Source: Flavobacteriaceae bacterium (GTDB taxonomy: Bacteria > Bacteroidota > Bacteroidia > Flavobacteriales > Flavobacteriaceae). Taken from it: a stretch of DNA of 39,145 nt. The notes below the pieces were generated by a model. The model was given only the letters and a program-made list of their open reading frames with translations, was not told where the DNA came from and made no database searches. How positions within the stretch are numbered: the first letter of the stretch is position 1; every line of letters begins with the position of its first letter. The position numbers were made by a program, and so were the translations under genes. Where the stretch lies: assembly GCA_017856205.1 (NCBI GenBank), contig JAFMFL010000006.1, positions 1 through 39,145 on the forward strand, read 5' to 3'. Of the stretch, positions 17,858-26,410 are shown piece by piece.

Positions 17858-19086
17858 TATTCGTCTCTTAAGGCAATTATGGGTTTGATTTTAGCGGCAC
17901 GTCGCGCAGGAATATATCCGGCTATTGCGCCAAAAAGGATTAAAATCAGGGTTGCGCCAACGGCAGTCCCTGTACTGATATATGGGTTAATGATAAAAAA
18001 TTCTTCTAGCGAATCGCCGATTAGCGCAAGGGTGCCCACCCCTGCCAATAAACCTGCGTAGCCCGCAATTGTGGTAATAAAAACAGATTCGTGTAAAATC
18101 ATACCCACCACCGATTTGGGCGTTGCGCCAATCGCTTTGCGAATACCCAACTCTTTGGTGCGCTCTTTTACCACAAATATCATGATGTTGGAAATTCCAA
18201 TAATACCCGCCAATAAGGTCCCTAATCCTACAAACGTTACAATGAGTTGCAACACACTAGCAAATTGTTGAGTTTCCTTTAAGTCGGCGGCAACATTGCG
18301 CACATAAATTCCGCTGCGGTCGTCTGGGGCAATGTTGTGTTTTTTACGCATAAAGCTGTTTAGTTTCTTTTCCAATGCCATGGCACCGGCATGACCCAGT
18401 TCGGGACGAAACGCCACAATGATTTGGTCAATGCGATCGTTACTTTTTTCTAGGCGTTGTCTCGTGGTATAGGGAATATAAATAAGGCGTTCTTCGTTAT
18501 CGCCGCCCTCATCTTTAAACACACCAACTACTTTGAACGATACCCCTCCAACATCAATCTGCTCTCCTAAAGAAGGCTTGTTTCCAAACAAATCTTTTTC
18601 TACCAATCTGCCAATGGTAGCAAATTTGGTTTTGTTTTGCACGTCTGCCTCGTTGATATAACGTCCATTGGTAATGATTGTTTTTTCGGCATACTGATGA
18701 CCAGGTGCAACTGCTCTAATGGTGTAATTGTTACTTTCCTTGCCTCTTTTTACAAGTGCACCTCGGCTAATACGTGGCGTGATGTAGTCAATGAAAAAAG
18801 GAAAGTTTTGTTGAATATCTGTTAAGTCGCCATTTTTGAAAATAATGCGGCGCTTGGCTTTAAATCCACGATACGGCTTTTCGGTTTGACCTGGATACAG
18901 CCAAACGGTATTGGTAGAGTCATCTAAGAAAAATTCTTCAAATGAGTTTTTTAGTCCGTTGCCAAAACCAAAAAGCAAGACAAAAATGAAAATACCCATC
19001 GCCACAGTAAACCCTGACAGCGTTGTGCGCAATTTATTCTTGCTTAGGGTATAAAACATTTCCTGCCAACGGTCTCTATTCCACAT
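17857..19086 (-). CDS. ABC transporter permease (MacB/FtsX-like), second subunit
   Basis: Likely ATG at 19086 ([26 protein letters not shown]); KERTKELGIRKAIGATPKSV, ending IKPIIALRDE. Track extends the start to 19128. Confidence 0.93.
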   Translation of the reverse strand: MWNRDRWQEMFYTLSKNKLRTTLSGFTVAMGIFIFVLLFGFGNGLKNSFEEFFLDDSTNTVWLYPGQTEKPYRGFKAKRRIIFKNGDLTDIQQNFPFFIDYITPRISRGALVKRGKESNNYTIRAVAPGHQYAEKTIITNGRYINEADVQNKTKFATIGRLVEKDLFGNKPSLGEQIDVGGVSFKVVGVFKDEGGDNEERLIYIPYTTRQRLEKSNDRIDQIIVAFRPELGHAGAMALEKKLNSFMRKKHNIAPDDRSGIYVRNVAADLKETQQFASVLQLIVTFVGLGTLLAGIIGISNIMIFVVKERTKELGIRKAIGATPKSVVGMILHESVFITTIAGYAGLLAGVGTLALIGDSLEEFFIINPYISTGTAVGATLILILFGAIAGYIPARRAAKIKPIIALRDE

Positions 19087-19780
19087 ACGAACTGGCTCTA
19101 ACTTGTTTGATCTTTTTGTCTTCCACAATTACGCCGTCGCGCAAATGCACAATGCGTTTGCACATATTAGCAATATCTTTTTCGTGCGTTACAATAAGTA
19201 GTGTAATTCCTTTGTCGTTAATTGTTTGTAACACATCCATAAGCTCGTAAGAGGTTTTGGAGTCTAACGCTCCGGTGGGTTCATCGGCTAACAATACTTT
19301 AGGCTCTGAAACCAATGCACGGGCAATGGCAACACGCTGTTTTTGCCCGCCTGAAAGTTCGTTGGGGTGATGTGTTGCCCATGGGCCTAGCCCAACCTGT
19401 TCCAAAAATTTTTGTGCCCTTTCTTGACGATCTTTACGTCCAATCTTTTGATAGTACAGCGGAAGCATCACATTCTCTAGTGCTGTTTTGTACGAAATCA
19501 AATTGAACGACTGAAATACAAATCCCAAAAACTTATTGCGGTAAATGGCAGCTTTGGTTTCGTCAAGGTTTTTGATAGGCTCATTATCTAAAGTATAGGA
19601 GCCAGAATCCGCAACGTCCAACATGCCTAAAATATTAAGTAATGTAGATTTTCCGGAGCCCGATGATCCCATAATGGCAACCATTTCGCCTTCTTGAACA
19701 TCAAAATTAATACCCTTTAATACATGAAGCGTATTTTGTCCCATTGCATAGGACTTGTGCAATTCTTTTATTTTTATCAT
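19076..19780 (-). CDS. ABC transporter ATP-binding protein (MacB/LolD-type)
   Basis: 234 aa; [15 protein letters not shown] Walker [17 protein letters not shown] signature, [12 protein letters not shown] Walker B. Confidence 0.96.
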   Translation of the reverse strand: MIKIKELHKSYAMGQNTLHVLKGINFDVQEGEMVAIMGSSGSGKSTLLNILGMLDVADSGSYTLDNEPIKNLDETKAAIYRNKFLGFVFQSFNLISYKTALENVMLPLYYQKIGRKDRQERAQKFLEQVGLGPWATHHPNELSGGQKQRVAIARALVSEPKVLLADEPTGALDSKTSYELMDVLQTINDKGITLLIVTHEKDIANMCKRIVHLRDGVIVEDKKIKQVRASSYVE

Positions 19781-19853
19781 AGGGGCAACTTTTTGGTTGT
19801 CTCAGCAGATATTTATTGGATAACGACTAAGTATTGGATATGTTACAAACATA

Positions 19854-20048
19854 TTACTTTTTGCGGAACTGTTTGTAAACAGCATAGCCAACCACTCCAA
19901 CAAGGACATAGGGGATCACCATCAAATACACAATGCCGTCGTTTAGGCTTTTGGCGGTTTGGGCATCGGCGCCAGTTTCTAAAACGGCACGACACATGGC
20001 GCACTGCAATCCCAAAAGACCCGAAAAAAGTGATGTTAAAACAAGCAT
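19854..20048 (-). CDS. Small CxxC-containing membrane protein in the oxidase-assembly cluster
   Basis: 64 aa; MLVLTSLFSGLLGLQCAMCRAVLETG... followed by TM helix GIVYLMVIPYVLVGVVGYAVYKQFRKK; adjacent to DUF420 and SCO genes on the same strand. Confidence 0.75.
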   Translation of the reverse strand: MLVLTSLFSGLLGLQCAMCRAVLETGADAQTAKSLNDGIVYLMVIPYVLVGVVGYAVYKQFRKK

Positions 20049-20049
20049 A

Positions 20050-20574
20050 TTAAACGTAATAAGGCGCTATCATTAGATAAACAACAACGCCTGTAACAGC
20101 AACATAAAGCCAAATAGGAAATGTTACTTTTGAGAGGCGTTTGTGTTCCTTAAAATCACGAAGTGCAGCATGTTTGTATGAGAACAACACCAAAGGAATT
20201 AGTGCAACAGAAAGTAAAATGTGTGTTATCAGTATAAAGAAATACACATATCTAATAACCCCTTCTCCCCCGTATGGAGTAGGGTCTGATGTAATATGAT
20301 AGGCAATATACATCAGCAAAAAAAGCAGTGATAAAAAGATATTGACTTTCATAAGCCTTTCATGAACTTTTCGGTTGCCGCGCTTAATCTGAATCACCGC
20401 TAACACTAACAGAACAGCTGTACTGCCATTGATAGTAGCATAGATTGGCGGTAGCATATCTAACGGTGCAACATTTGGAATGCGAACATTAAACAACAGT
20501 ACAACTACTATTGGAATTACTATGGAGACGGCAACAATAATAGTGTTGTAACGCCGTAAAAATTTTTTATTCAT
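20050..20574 (-). CDS. DUF420 family membrane protein (CtaM-like)
   Basis: 174 aa multi-TM; position of conserved His residues (MKVNIF...YIAYHITSD, ...THILLSVALIPLV, RLSKVTFPIWLYVAVTGVVVYLM); oxidase cluster context. Confidence 0.85.
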   Translation of the reverse strand: MNKKFLRRYNTIIVAVSIVIPIVVVLLFNVRIPNVAPLDMLPPIYATINGSTAVLLVLAVIQIKRGNRKVHERLMKVNIFLSLLFLLMYIAYHITSDPTPYGGEGVIRYVYFFILITHILLSVALIPLVLFSYKHAALRDFKEHKRLSKVTFPIWLYVAVTGVVVYLMIAPYYV

Positions 20575-21265
20575 CTTTTAGCAATTTTTGAACATCCTCT
20601 AGTAGCATATCTGTGCCTTGTATATCAAGCTCAGACTCTGGTATACCTAAGTAGTAAACAATTGGATTACCAAAGGAGTCTCTTCTTGAACGAAGGTAAC
20701 CATTTTGATCCACTAAGGCAAAATAACCTTGATGTTCAAAACCACCTGCCACATTTGGATTAATTCCTGCAAAAATGTTAAAGCCGGTATTTGCCAAATT
20801 ATAAATGGTGTCGGCATCACCCGTAAGGAAATGCCAATTTTGACTAAAAACACCCAAATTTTCAGCGTAACGTTTGAGTTGTTCAGGCGTGTCTTTTTCA
20901 GGGTCAATGGTAAACGAAGCAATGCCAAAATCATCCCGATTTCCAAATGCCTCTTCCAAGCGTTTCATGTTGGCATTCATAATGGGGCAGATGGTTGGAC
21001 AGGTAGTAAAGAAAAATTCAATCACATATACTTTCCCCAAATAATCCTCATTGGAAATTAAGCGTCCATCTTGATTGGTAAACACAAAATCGGGAACGCG
21101 CTTTGCCTCGCCATTAAGTTCAATAAACGAAAGTGGCATGGGTTTGCTTAATCGTTTGTTGTCTACAACATCGGTATGCTGAATACGATCCATGATGCGT
21201 GGAATAAAAATAATCCCAAATACCAAAACAACAAAAGCAACTGCTATATAGGAATAACGACGCAT
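20567..21265 (-). CDS. SCO family protein (SCO1/SenC, copper chaperone for cytochrome oxidase)
   Basis: 232 aa; VIEFFFTTCPTICPIMNANMKRLEEAF (CxxxC) and later conserved His region FEHQGYFALVDQNG; single N-terminal TM. Confidence 0.94.
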   Translation of the reverse strand: MRRYSYIAVAFVVLVFGIIFIPRIMDRIQHTDVVDNKRLSKPMPLSFIELNGEAKRVPDFVFTNQDGRLISNEDYLGKVYVIEFFFTTCPTICPIMNANMKRLEEAFGNRDDFGIASFTIDPEKDTPEQLKRYAENLGVFSQNWHFLTGDADTIYNLANTGFNIFAGINPNVAGGFEHQGYFALVDQNGYLRSRRDSFGNPIVYYLGIPESELDIQGTDMLLEDVQKLLKDE

Positions 21266-21891
21266 TATTGACGGTTTATATCCTTATTGTATTTTTTTAA
21301 TGCCAATCGATATTCTGCTAAAATTACCTTAACATCATCTACCATATTGTTGTTGATGTCAGCAACAGAACGTGCATCGTATCCTACAAAATCATCATCA
21401 TCTCTGCCGCGAAGATTGGCATCTCTATCAATGATAAACACAAAAGGATTGGAAAAATTTTTATCAAGCGATAAGGGTAAATTTAAACTTCTAAAGATGC
21501 GCTGAAGGTCATCGGGTGCCAAAAAAACAAAATTCCAACGAGACATATCGGTGCCTGTTGTGCCCTCTAGTTTCGCCACAAGATTTTCTGCTTGTGTCTC
21601 TGTCCCTTCGGGCAAAGCAATCAAAAATTGAAAGTCTGCAAACTGATAAAACCGCTTATAGATTTTTTGATTTAGGTTTAACGCCAATGCTTTTTTGTCT
21701 TGCAAAACATTGCCAAAAAAGCCTAAAACAGTGATACGATCTTTAAATTGTATGTCGCTATATTCCCCTATTTCCTCAATGTCTTGAGTAAGCACAGGAA
21801 GTTTAGCAAAGTGATTTACACCCGAAGCAAAAAACAAATACACCACTAGCGGAAAAACAAAGAGTATGGCTAGGACAATGTATTTTTTCAT
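21265..21891 (-). CDS. SCO/thioredoxin-like membrane-anchored protein lacking cysteines
   Basis: 208 aa; N-terminal TM then thioredoxin-like pattern (DRITVLGFFGNVLQDKKALALNLNQKIYKRF ... PFVFIIDRDANLRGRDDDD); no Cys anywhere in the translation; directly upstream of the SCO gene. Confidence 0.7.
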   Translation of the reverse strand: MKKYIVLAILFVFPLVVYLFFASGVNHFAKLPVLTQDIEEIGEYSDIQFKDRITVLGFFGNVLQDKKALALNLNQKIYKRFYQFADFQFLIALPEGTETQAENLVAKLEGTTGTDMSRWNFVFLAPDDLQRIFRSLNLPLSLDKNFSNPFVFIIDRDANLRGRDDDDFVGYDARSVADINNNMVDDVKVILAEYRLALKKYNKDINRQ

Positions 21892-21898
21892 GCTGTAA

Positions 21899-22273
21899 TT
21901 AGAAATTCCAACTTACAAATCCGTCTAACATTACGTTATAAATATAGTCGGCTTCAACAAGTAAAATAAAAATTAGGTATGGAATAAGGATTAAAAGCGG
22001 CAACACTATGGAAGAAGTTAAGCTGCGCTTTTCGTCGCGTAAGTGCATAAAATCCCATGCAATATAGTACGCTTTTACAATGGTTAGGATGATAAATATC
22101 CAGTTTAATCCTTTCATGCCAAAAACAGGCGTGAGCAATATGGTGGGCTTGATAATTCCAAGTGCCACTTCAATGGCTGTTACAATAGAAAGAAAAATAA
22201 GTACGCCCCAAATTTTTTGTGCATTGGATTTGAACGTTACCAGTCCGCGGAAAATAGAAAGTTTATGTGCCAT
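21899..22273 (-). CDS. Cytochrome c oxidase subunit IV family protein
   Basis: Likely ATG at 22273 (MAHKLSIFRGLVTFKSNAQKIWGVLIFLSIVTAIEVALGI); three TM helices; WDFMHLRDEKRSL motif. Confidence 0.88.
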   Translation of the reverse strand: MAHKLSIFRGLVTFKSNAQKIWGVLIFLSIVTAIEVALGIIKPTILLTPVFGMKGLNWIFIILTIVKAYYIAWDFMHLRDEKRSLTSSIVLPLLILIPYLIFILLVEADYIYNVMLDGFVSWNF

Positions 22274-22274
22274 G

Positions 22275-23255
22275 TTAAACAAGATAAAAGAAGGTAAATA
22301 CAAAAACCCAAACAAGATCTACAAAGTGCCAATAGAGTCCAACTTTTTCAACCATTTCGTAATGTCCTCGGCGTTCGTAGGTGCCTAGCAGCACATTAAA
22401 AAAGATAATACCGTTAATCACTACACCCGAAAATACGTGGAAACCGTGAAAGCCTGTAATAAAAAAGAAGAAGTCTGCAAAGAGTCTATTTCCGTATTCA
22501 TTTCGAATCAGGTTTGCGCCTTCCACCACATGTACTGCTTGAGAAAGTTTTGCCTCGGAAGCTGCACGATCTAAAACAATTTTATGCCCTGTTTCGGCAT
22601 CAATCATTTCGGTTTTAATTCGCAAATCAGGATTTGCCAAAAAGCCCTGTTGCACCTCGGCAACGGTGTATGTTGGAAGTGTAGCTTCGTCAACATACCA
22701 AAGGCCGTTTTCGGAGGAATGTTGCGCGCGGTCTGTTGGTTGCGTAGCTGCAAAATAAGAAAGTGCTACTCGCTCACCAGAATCGGCAGAAACAAACTGC
22801 AAAATTTGTCCTCCTTTGGTTTCTACTGCACCGTATTCACCCTTGATAAAGTTTTTCCATTCCCACGCCTGAGAGCCGACAAATACTGCTCCACCAAGAA
22901 TGGTAAGCAGCATATACACAGCAACTTTGTTTTTTTGCATTTTATGACCAGCGTCAACTGCCAGAACCATAGTCACCGACGAGAAAATAAGGATAAACGT
23001 CATCAATGCTACATAATACATCGGTGCATCAACCCCGTGTAAAAAGGGGAAGTGGTAAAATACTTCATCGGCAATGGGCCATGAATCAATGTTTTTAAAG
23101 CGAGAAAAGCCATAAGCGACTAGAAAACCGGAAAAGGTAAGGGCATCTGATACAATGAAAAACCACATCATCATTTTACCATAAGATGCATTCAGTGGTT
23201 TGTTCCCTCCGTCCCAAACATTCTCGTTTTCTACTAAGTTGGTTGTTGCTTCCAT
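22275..23255 (-). CDS. Cytochrome c oxidase subunit III (long form with extra soluble insertion)
   Basis: 326 aa; KMMMWFFIVSDALTFSGFLVAYGFSRF, FFFITGFHGFHVFSGVVING, VGLYWHFVDLVWVFVFTFFYLV; about 110 aa non-TM insertion between helices. Confidence 0.94.
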   Translation of the reverse strand: MEATTNLVENENVWDGGNKPLNASYGKMMMWFFIVSDALTFSGFLVAYGFSRFKNIDSWPIADEVFYHFPFLHGVDAPMYYVALMTFILIFSSVTMVLAVDAGHKMQKNKVAVYMLLTILGGAVFVGSQAWEWKNFIKGEYGAVETKGGQILQFVSADSGERVALSYFAATQPTDRAQHSSENGLWYVDEATLPTYTVAEVQQGFLANPDLRIKTEMIDAETGHKIVLDRAASEAKLSQAVHVVEGANLIRNEYGNRLFADFFFFITGFHGFHVFSGVVINGIIFFNVLLGTYERRGHYEMVEKVGLYWHFVDLVWVFVFTFFYLV

Positions 23256-23280
23256 GTGTGGGTAATGGTTAAATTGAGTA

Positions 23281-23288
23281 CAAAATTA
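23281..23288 (-). promoter_or_regulatory. Putative -10 element (TAATTTTG) upstream of cox subunit III (long)
   Basis: Minus strand TAATTTTG matches TANNTTTG in the 44-nt gap between the two subunit III genes; -35 not convincing. Confidence 0.35.
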
Positions 23289-23299
23289 CGGATTAAACT

Positions 23300-23875
23300 T
23301 TATCTTAAAAAGAATAAGAACACAAATAAATAAAGCCATAAAAAGCCCAGAAAGTGCCAGAAGGTATGTGCCAACACAAAACCTAGTGGTTTGCTCTGAT
23401 AAACCCCTTTTAAATGGCGCATAAGTACCACCAAAAGCACTATAATGCCTCCAATAAGGTGTGCAAAATGCGTGATGACGAGTACATACAAAAACGATGT
23501 AGTTACGGTGCTTTCTGCTCCCGTAAAATAGTAGCCATCGGCTACAATACTACTAAAACCAACCCACTGGCTGATGGAAAACACTACCGCCAAGGCAAAC
23601 GTAATAAGTGTATAAAGCGTAACGCCTTTGGCATTATTTGCCTTTAGCATTTTGAATGCCATCCAAAAGGTAAAACTACTAACCAAAATAACCAAAGTAC
23701 TAAGGTGAAATGCTGCGGGAAGTGCAAAATCTGTAAGCCAATCTGGGCGTGCTTTACTCACCACGTATGCACTGGTAAGTCCAGCAAACATCATGGTCAT
23801 ACTAATCATGGCAAACCAAAGCATCATTTTTTTGGCTTTTGCTTGAGGCGTTAAAAGGGAAAGGTGAAAACTCAT
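23300..23875 (-). CDS. Cytochrome c oxidase subunit III (short paralog)
   Basis: 191 aa, five or more TM; MMLWFAMISMTMMFAGLTSAYVVS, ITHFAHLIGGIIVLLVVLMRH, AHTFWHFLGFLWLYLFVFLFFLR. Confidence 0.92.
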   Translation of the reverse strand: MSFHLSLLTPQAKAKKMMLWFAMISMTMMFAGLTSAYVVSKARPDWLTDFALPAAFHLSTLVILVSSFTFWMAFKMLKANNAKGVTLYTLITFALAVVFSISQWVGFSSIVADGYYFTGAESTVTTSFLYVLVITHFAHLIGGIIVLLVVLMRHLKGVYQSKPLGFVLAHTFWHFLGFLWLYLFVFLFFLR

Positions 23876-24769
23876 CTATATAAATTTATCTATAACGTAA
23901 ATCCATTGTATTGCAGTAATGTACGCAATACTCACAAACATTAATTTTTTGGCATTGGCTGTGGAATGATTTTTATATAAACGTAATCCTGCCCATAAGA
24001 ATACCAATCCAACTGCGCCAACCGCAATTGCGCCCACTACCGAAAGCTGTAAGGCTCCGCTGAAGCCAAACACTGGAACGATGGAAATCACAATCGTCCA
24101 AAGGGTGTATAAAATAATTTGAAGTGCGGTAGCACTACCCGGTTTCCCTGTGGGTAACATATTGATTCCTGCTTTTTGATAATCGTCATGCATCATCCAA
24201 CCAATTGCCCAAAAATGAGGAAACTGCCAAAAAAACTGTATCATAAACAATATGCCAGGCTCTAAGCCAAAACTACCTGTTTCAGATAGCCAACCTAACA
24301 TAAAAGGTATAGCGCCAGGAATAGCCCCAACAAATACCGAAAGCGGTGTTACGGTCTTAAGGGGCGTGTATGCACAGGTGTATAAAAACACCGAAATAGC
24401 CCCAAACATGGCAGTCTTGGGGTTGATAAAATACAAAACAGCAAGTCCCAACACGAGGAGCGTAACTGCAATGCCAAAAGCTACTGAAACCGACATTCTC
24501 CCTGCAGGAATGGGTCGGTTTTGGGTGCGAATCATTTTAGCATCAATCTCTTTTTCAATGATTTGGTTAAACGCGTTGGAAGCACCAGCCAAACCATATC
24601 CTCCAACCGAAAGTAGCAATAAGTGCCATATACTGGGTGATGATACCGCCAACAAATACCCCGCAATGGAAGAAAATACCACACTTAGCGTTAGCCGTGC
24701 TTTGGTAAGCAATAGCACATCGTTTAAAATAAGCGAAAGTGAGGGCGATTTTTGGGTGTCTGCAAGCAT
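23876..24769 (-). CDS. cyoE: Heme O synthase / protoheme IX farnesyltransferase
   Basis: 297 aa; GASNAFNQIIEKEIDAKMIRTQNRPIPAG (NxxxDxxxDxxM-like) and WQFPHFWAIGWMMHDDYQKAGINMLP. Confidence 0.96.
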   Translation of the reverse strand: MLADTQKSPSLSLILNDVLLLTKARLTLSVVFSSIAGYLLAVSSPSIWHLLLLSVGGYGLAGASNAFNQIIEKEIDAKMIRTQNRPIPAGRMSVSVAFGIAVTLLVLGLAVLYFINPKTAMFGAISVFLYTCAYTPLKTVTPLSVFVGAIPGAIPFMLGWLSETGSFGLEPGILFMIQFFWQFPHFWAIGWMMHDDYQKAGINMLPTGKPGSATALQIILYTLWTIVISIVPVFGFSGALQLSVVGAIAVGAVGLVFLWAGLRLYKNHSTANAKKLMFVSIAYITAIQWIYVIDKFI

Positions 24770-24792
24770 AAAGCACTTGTGCGTTTAGGGCG

Positions 24793-24823
24793 CAAAGATA
24801 CTGTACAAAAGCAGGTTACGCAA
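24793..24823 (-). promoter_or_regulatory. Putative promoter for cyoE (TTG-N20-TATCTTTG)
   Basis: Minus strand TTGCGTAACCTGCTTTTGTACAGTATCTTTG; -10 at 24793-24800, TTG at 24821-24823. Confidence 0.55.
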
Positions 24824-24859
24824 TGTTAATTCCTGAAAACAACCGCCTTGGTGCGGTAC

Positions 24860-25555
24860 TTACTGCAAACGAAAGTTTATGGGAATACTAAACGGTACCC
24901 GAACGGCACGTCCACGTTGTTTGCCGGGGGTCATGGTGGGTAATTTACCTATAATACGTGCAGCTTCTTTTTCCAAATTTTTATCTGGACCTCGTGTACG
25001 AATGCTAGTAATGGAACCGTCTTTGGCAATTACAAACTGTACATACACGCGCCCTTGAATACCCATTTCTTGGGCAATTTCTGGATAGCGAAAGTTTTTT
25101 GAAATATGGCGTTGAATCTTCTCCTGAAAACAATTTCTTCGCTCCGATTTTTTTACATTCTCACAACCCGGAAAAAGCGGGACATCTTCAATAATGGTAA
25201 AGGGAACATCAACGTCCACTTCTTCTTCCATGACCTCTACTTCTTCAATAATCTCCTCTTCTTGGTCGGTTTCGGTAGATTTAATTACAGTTTCCTCAAC
25301 TTCCTCCTCGTCTTCTACCACTTGTCTGATTTGTGGTGCAGGTGGTGGAGGTGGTGTTTTAAGCTGTTCTGTAAGTGGCACTTCCTCGTCGTCGTCGTCC
25401 GTGATATCAAGGACACCAATATCTATTGCAGATTTTTCGTAGGACTTCCACTCAACAAGTCTCCATGAAACAAGCAGTACAAGGCACAGACCAATGGCGA
25501 AGTAAAATTTACTGTTCTTGGTTAAGTCCGCTTTTGGGCTTTTTTTTGGCTCCAT
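24860..25555 (-). CDS. Energy transducer TonB (copy 1)
   Basis: 231 aa; N-terminal TM, PPPPPAPQ, acidic linker, C-terminal TonB domain RYPEIAQEMGIQGRVYVQFVIAKDGSI...RVPFSIPINFRLQ. Confidence 0.93.
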   Translation of the reverse strand: MEPKKSPKADLTKNSKFYFAIGLCLVLLVSWRLVEWKSYEKSAIDIGVLDITDDDDEEVPLTEQLKTPPPPPAPQIRQVVEDEEEVEETVIKSTETDQEEEIIEEVEVMEEEVDVDVPFTIIEDVPLFPGCENVKKSERRNCFQEKIQRHISKNFRYPEIAQEMGIQGRVYVQFVIAKDGSITSIRTRGPDKNLEKEAARIIGKLPTMTPGKQRGRAVRVPFSIPINFRLQ

Positions 25556-25603
25556 AGCATAAGTGTTTAAGATTTGTTAGACCATACATACAAAAATTTT
25601 GCC

Positions 25604-25625
25604 AAAAAAAACCCGACAATTGTCG
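25604..25625 (-). terminator. Possible intrinsic terminator after tonB copy 2
   Basis: Minus strand CGACAATTGTCG palindrome (25614-25625) followed by GGTTTTTTTT; short stem, located just after the 25634 stop. Confidence 0.35.
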
Positions 25626-25633
25626 AGCTTATG

Positions 25634-26335
25634 TTATTGTAAACGGAAAGTAATGGGAATGCTAAACGGCACTCGTACAGGACGTCCACGTTGCTTTCCC
25701 GGAGTCATTCTTGGAAGCTTTGAAATAATTCGGTTGGCTTCCTTCTCTAAGTTTTTGTCTGGTCCGCGGGTTCTAATCCCCGTAATGGACCCATCTTTAG
25801 CAATAATAAATTGTACATATACCCTTCCTTGAATCCCCATTTCTTGGGCAATTTCGGGGTAACGGAAGTTTTTAGCAATGTGGCGTTGGATTTTTTCTTG
25901 AAAACAATTTCTACGCTCCGACTTTTTAACACGCTCACAACCTGGGAAAAGCGGCACATCTTCAATAATGGCAAAAGGCACATCAACGTCCAATTCCTCT
26001 TCTAGCACCTCCACTTCTTCAATAATTTCTTCTTGAGTAGTTTCGGTAGATTCAATCACGGTCTCCTCAACCTCCTCTTCGTCTTCTACCACTTCAATAA
26101 TTTCAGGTGCTGGCGGTGGTGGCGGTGGTGGTGGCGTTTTAAGCTGTTCTGTCAGTGGCACTTCCTCATCGTCATCTTCTTCTACATTTAAGGCTTCGTA
26201 GCCATACATAGATTTGTCATAGGTTTTCCACTCGATACTTTGCCAAGCAATAAACATTACGGCACAAAGCCCAATGGCAAAATACAGATTACTGTTTTTT
26301 CTTAAATCAGCTTTAGGATTTTTCTTTGGTTGCAT
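25634..26335 (-). CDS. Energy transducer TonB (copy 2)
   Basis: 233 aa; same architecture as copy 1; C-terminal domain nearly identical (RYPEIAQEMGIQGRVYVQFIIAKDGSITGIRTRGPDKNLEKEA...). Confidence 0.93.
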   Translation of the reverse strand: MQPKKNPKADLRKNSNLYFAIGLCAVMFIAWQSIEWKTYDKSMYGYEALNVEEDDDEEVPLTEQLKTPPPPPPPPAPEIIEVVEDEEEVEETVIESTETTQEEIIEEVEVLEEELDVDVPFAIIEDVPLFPGCERVKKSERRNCFQEKIQRHIAKNFRYPEIAQEMGIQGRVYVQFIIAKDGSITGIRTRGPDKNLEKEANRIISKLPRMTPGKQRGRPVRVPFSIPITFRLQ

Positions 26336-26410
26336 TTGAAATTTTTAGCTATGGGCTAAAATAATAATTTTAATGTTAAATTTAAATAAATCTATTTGTG
26401 CCGTTTCACT

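Noticed and set aside
25106-25468. Plus-strand ORFs opposite tonB copy 1 (120 aa and Ser-rich 82 aa)
   Set aside because: Antisense shadows of the acidic/proline-rich TonB linker; compositional artefact.
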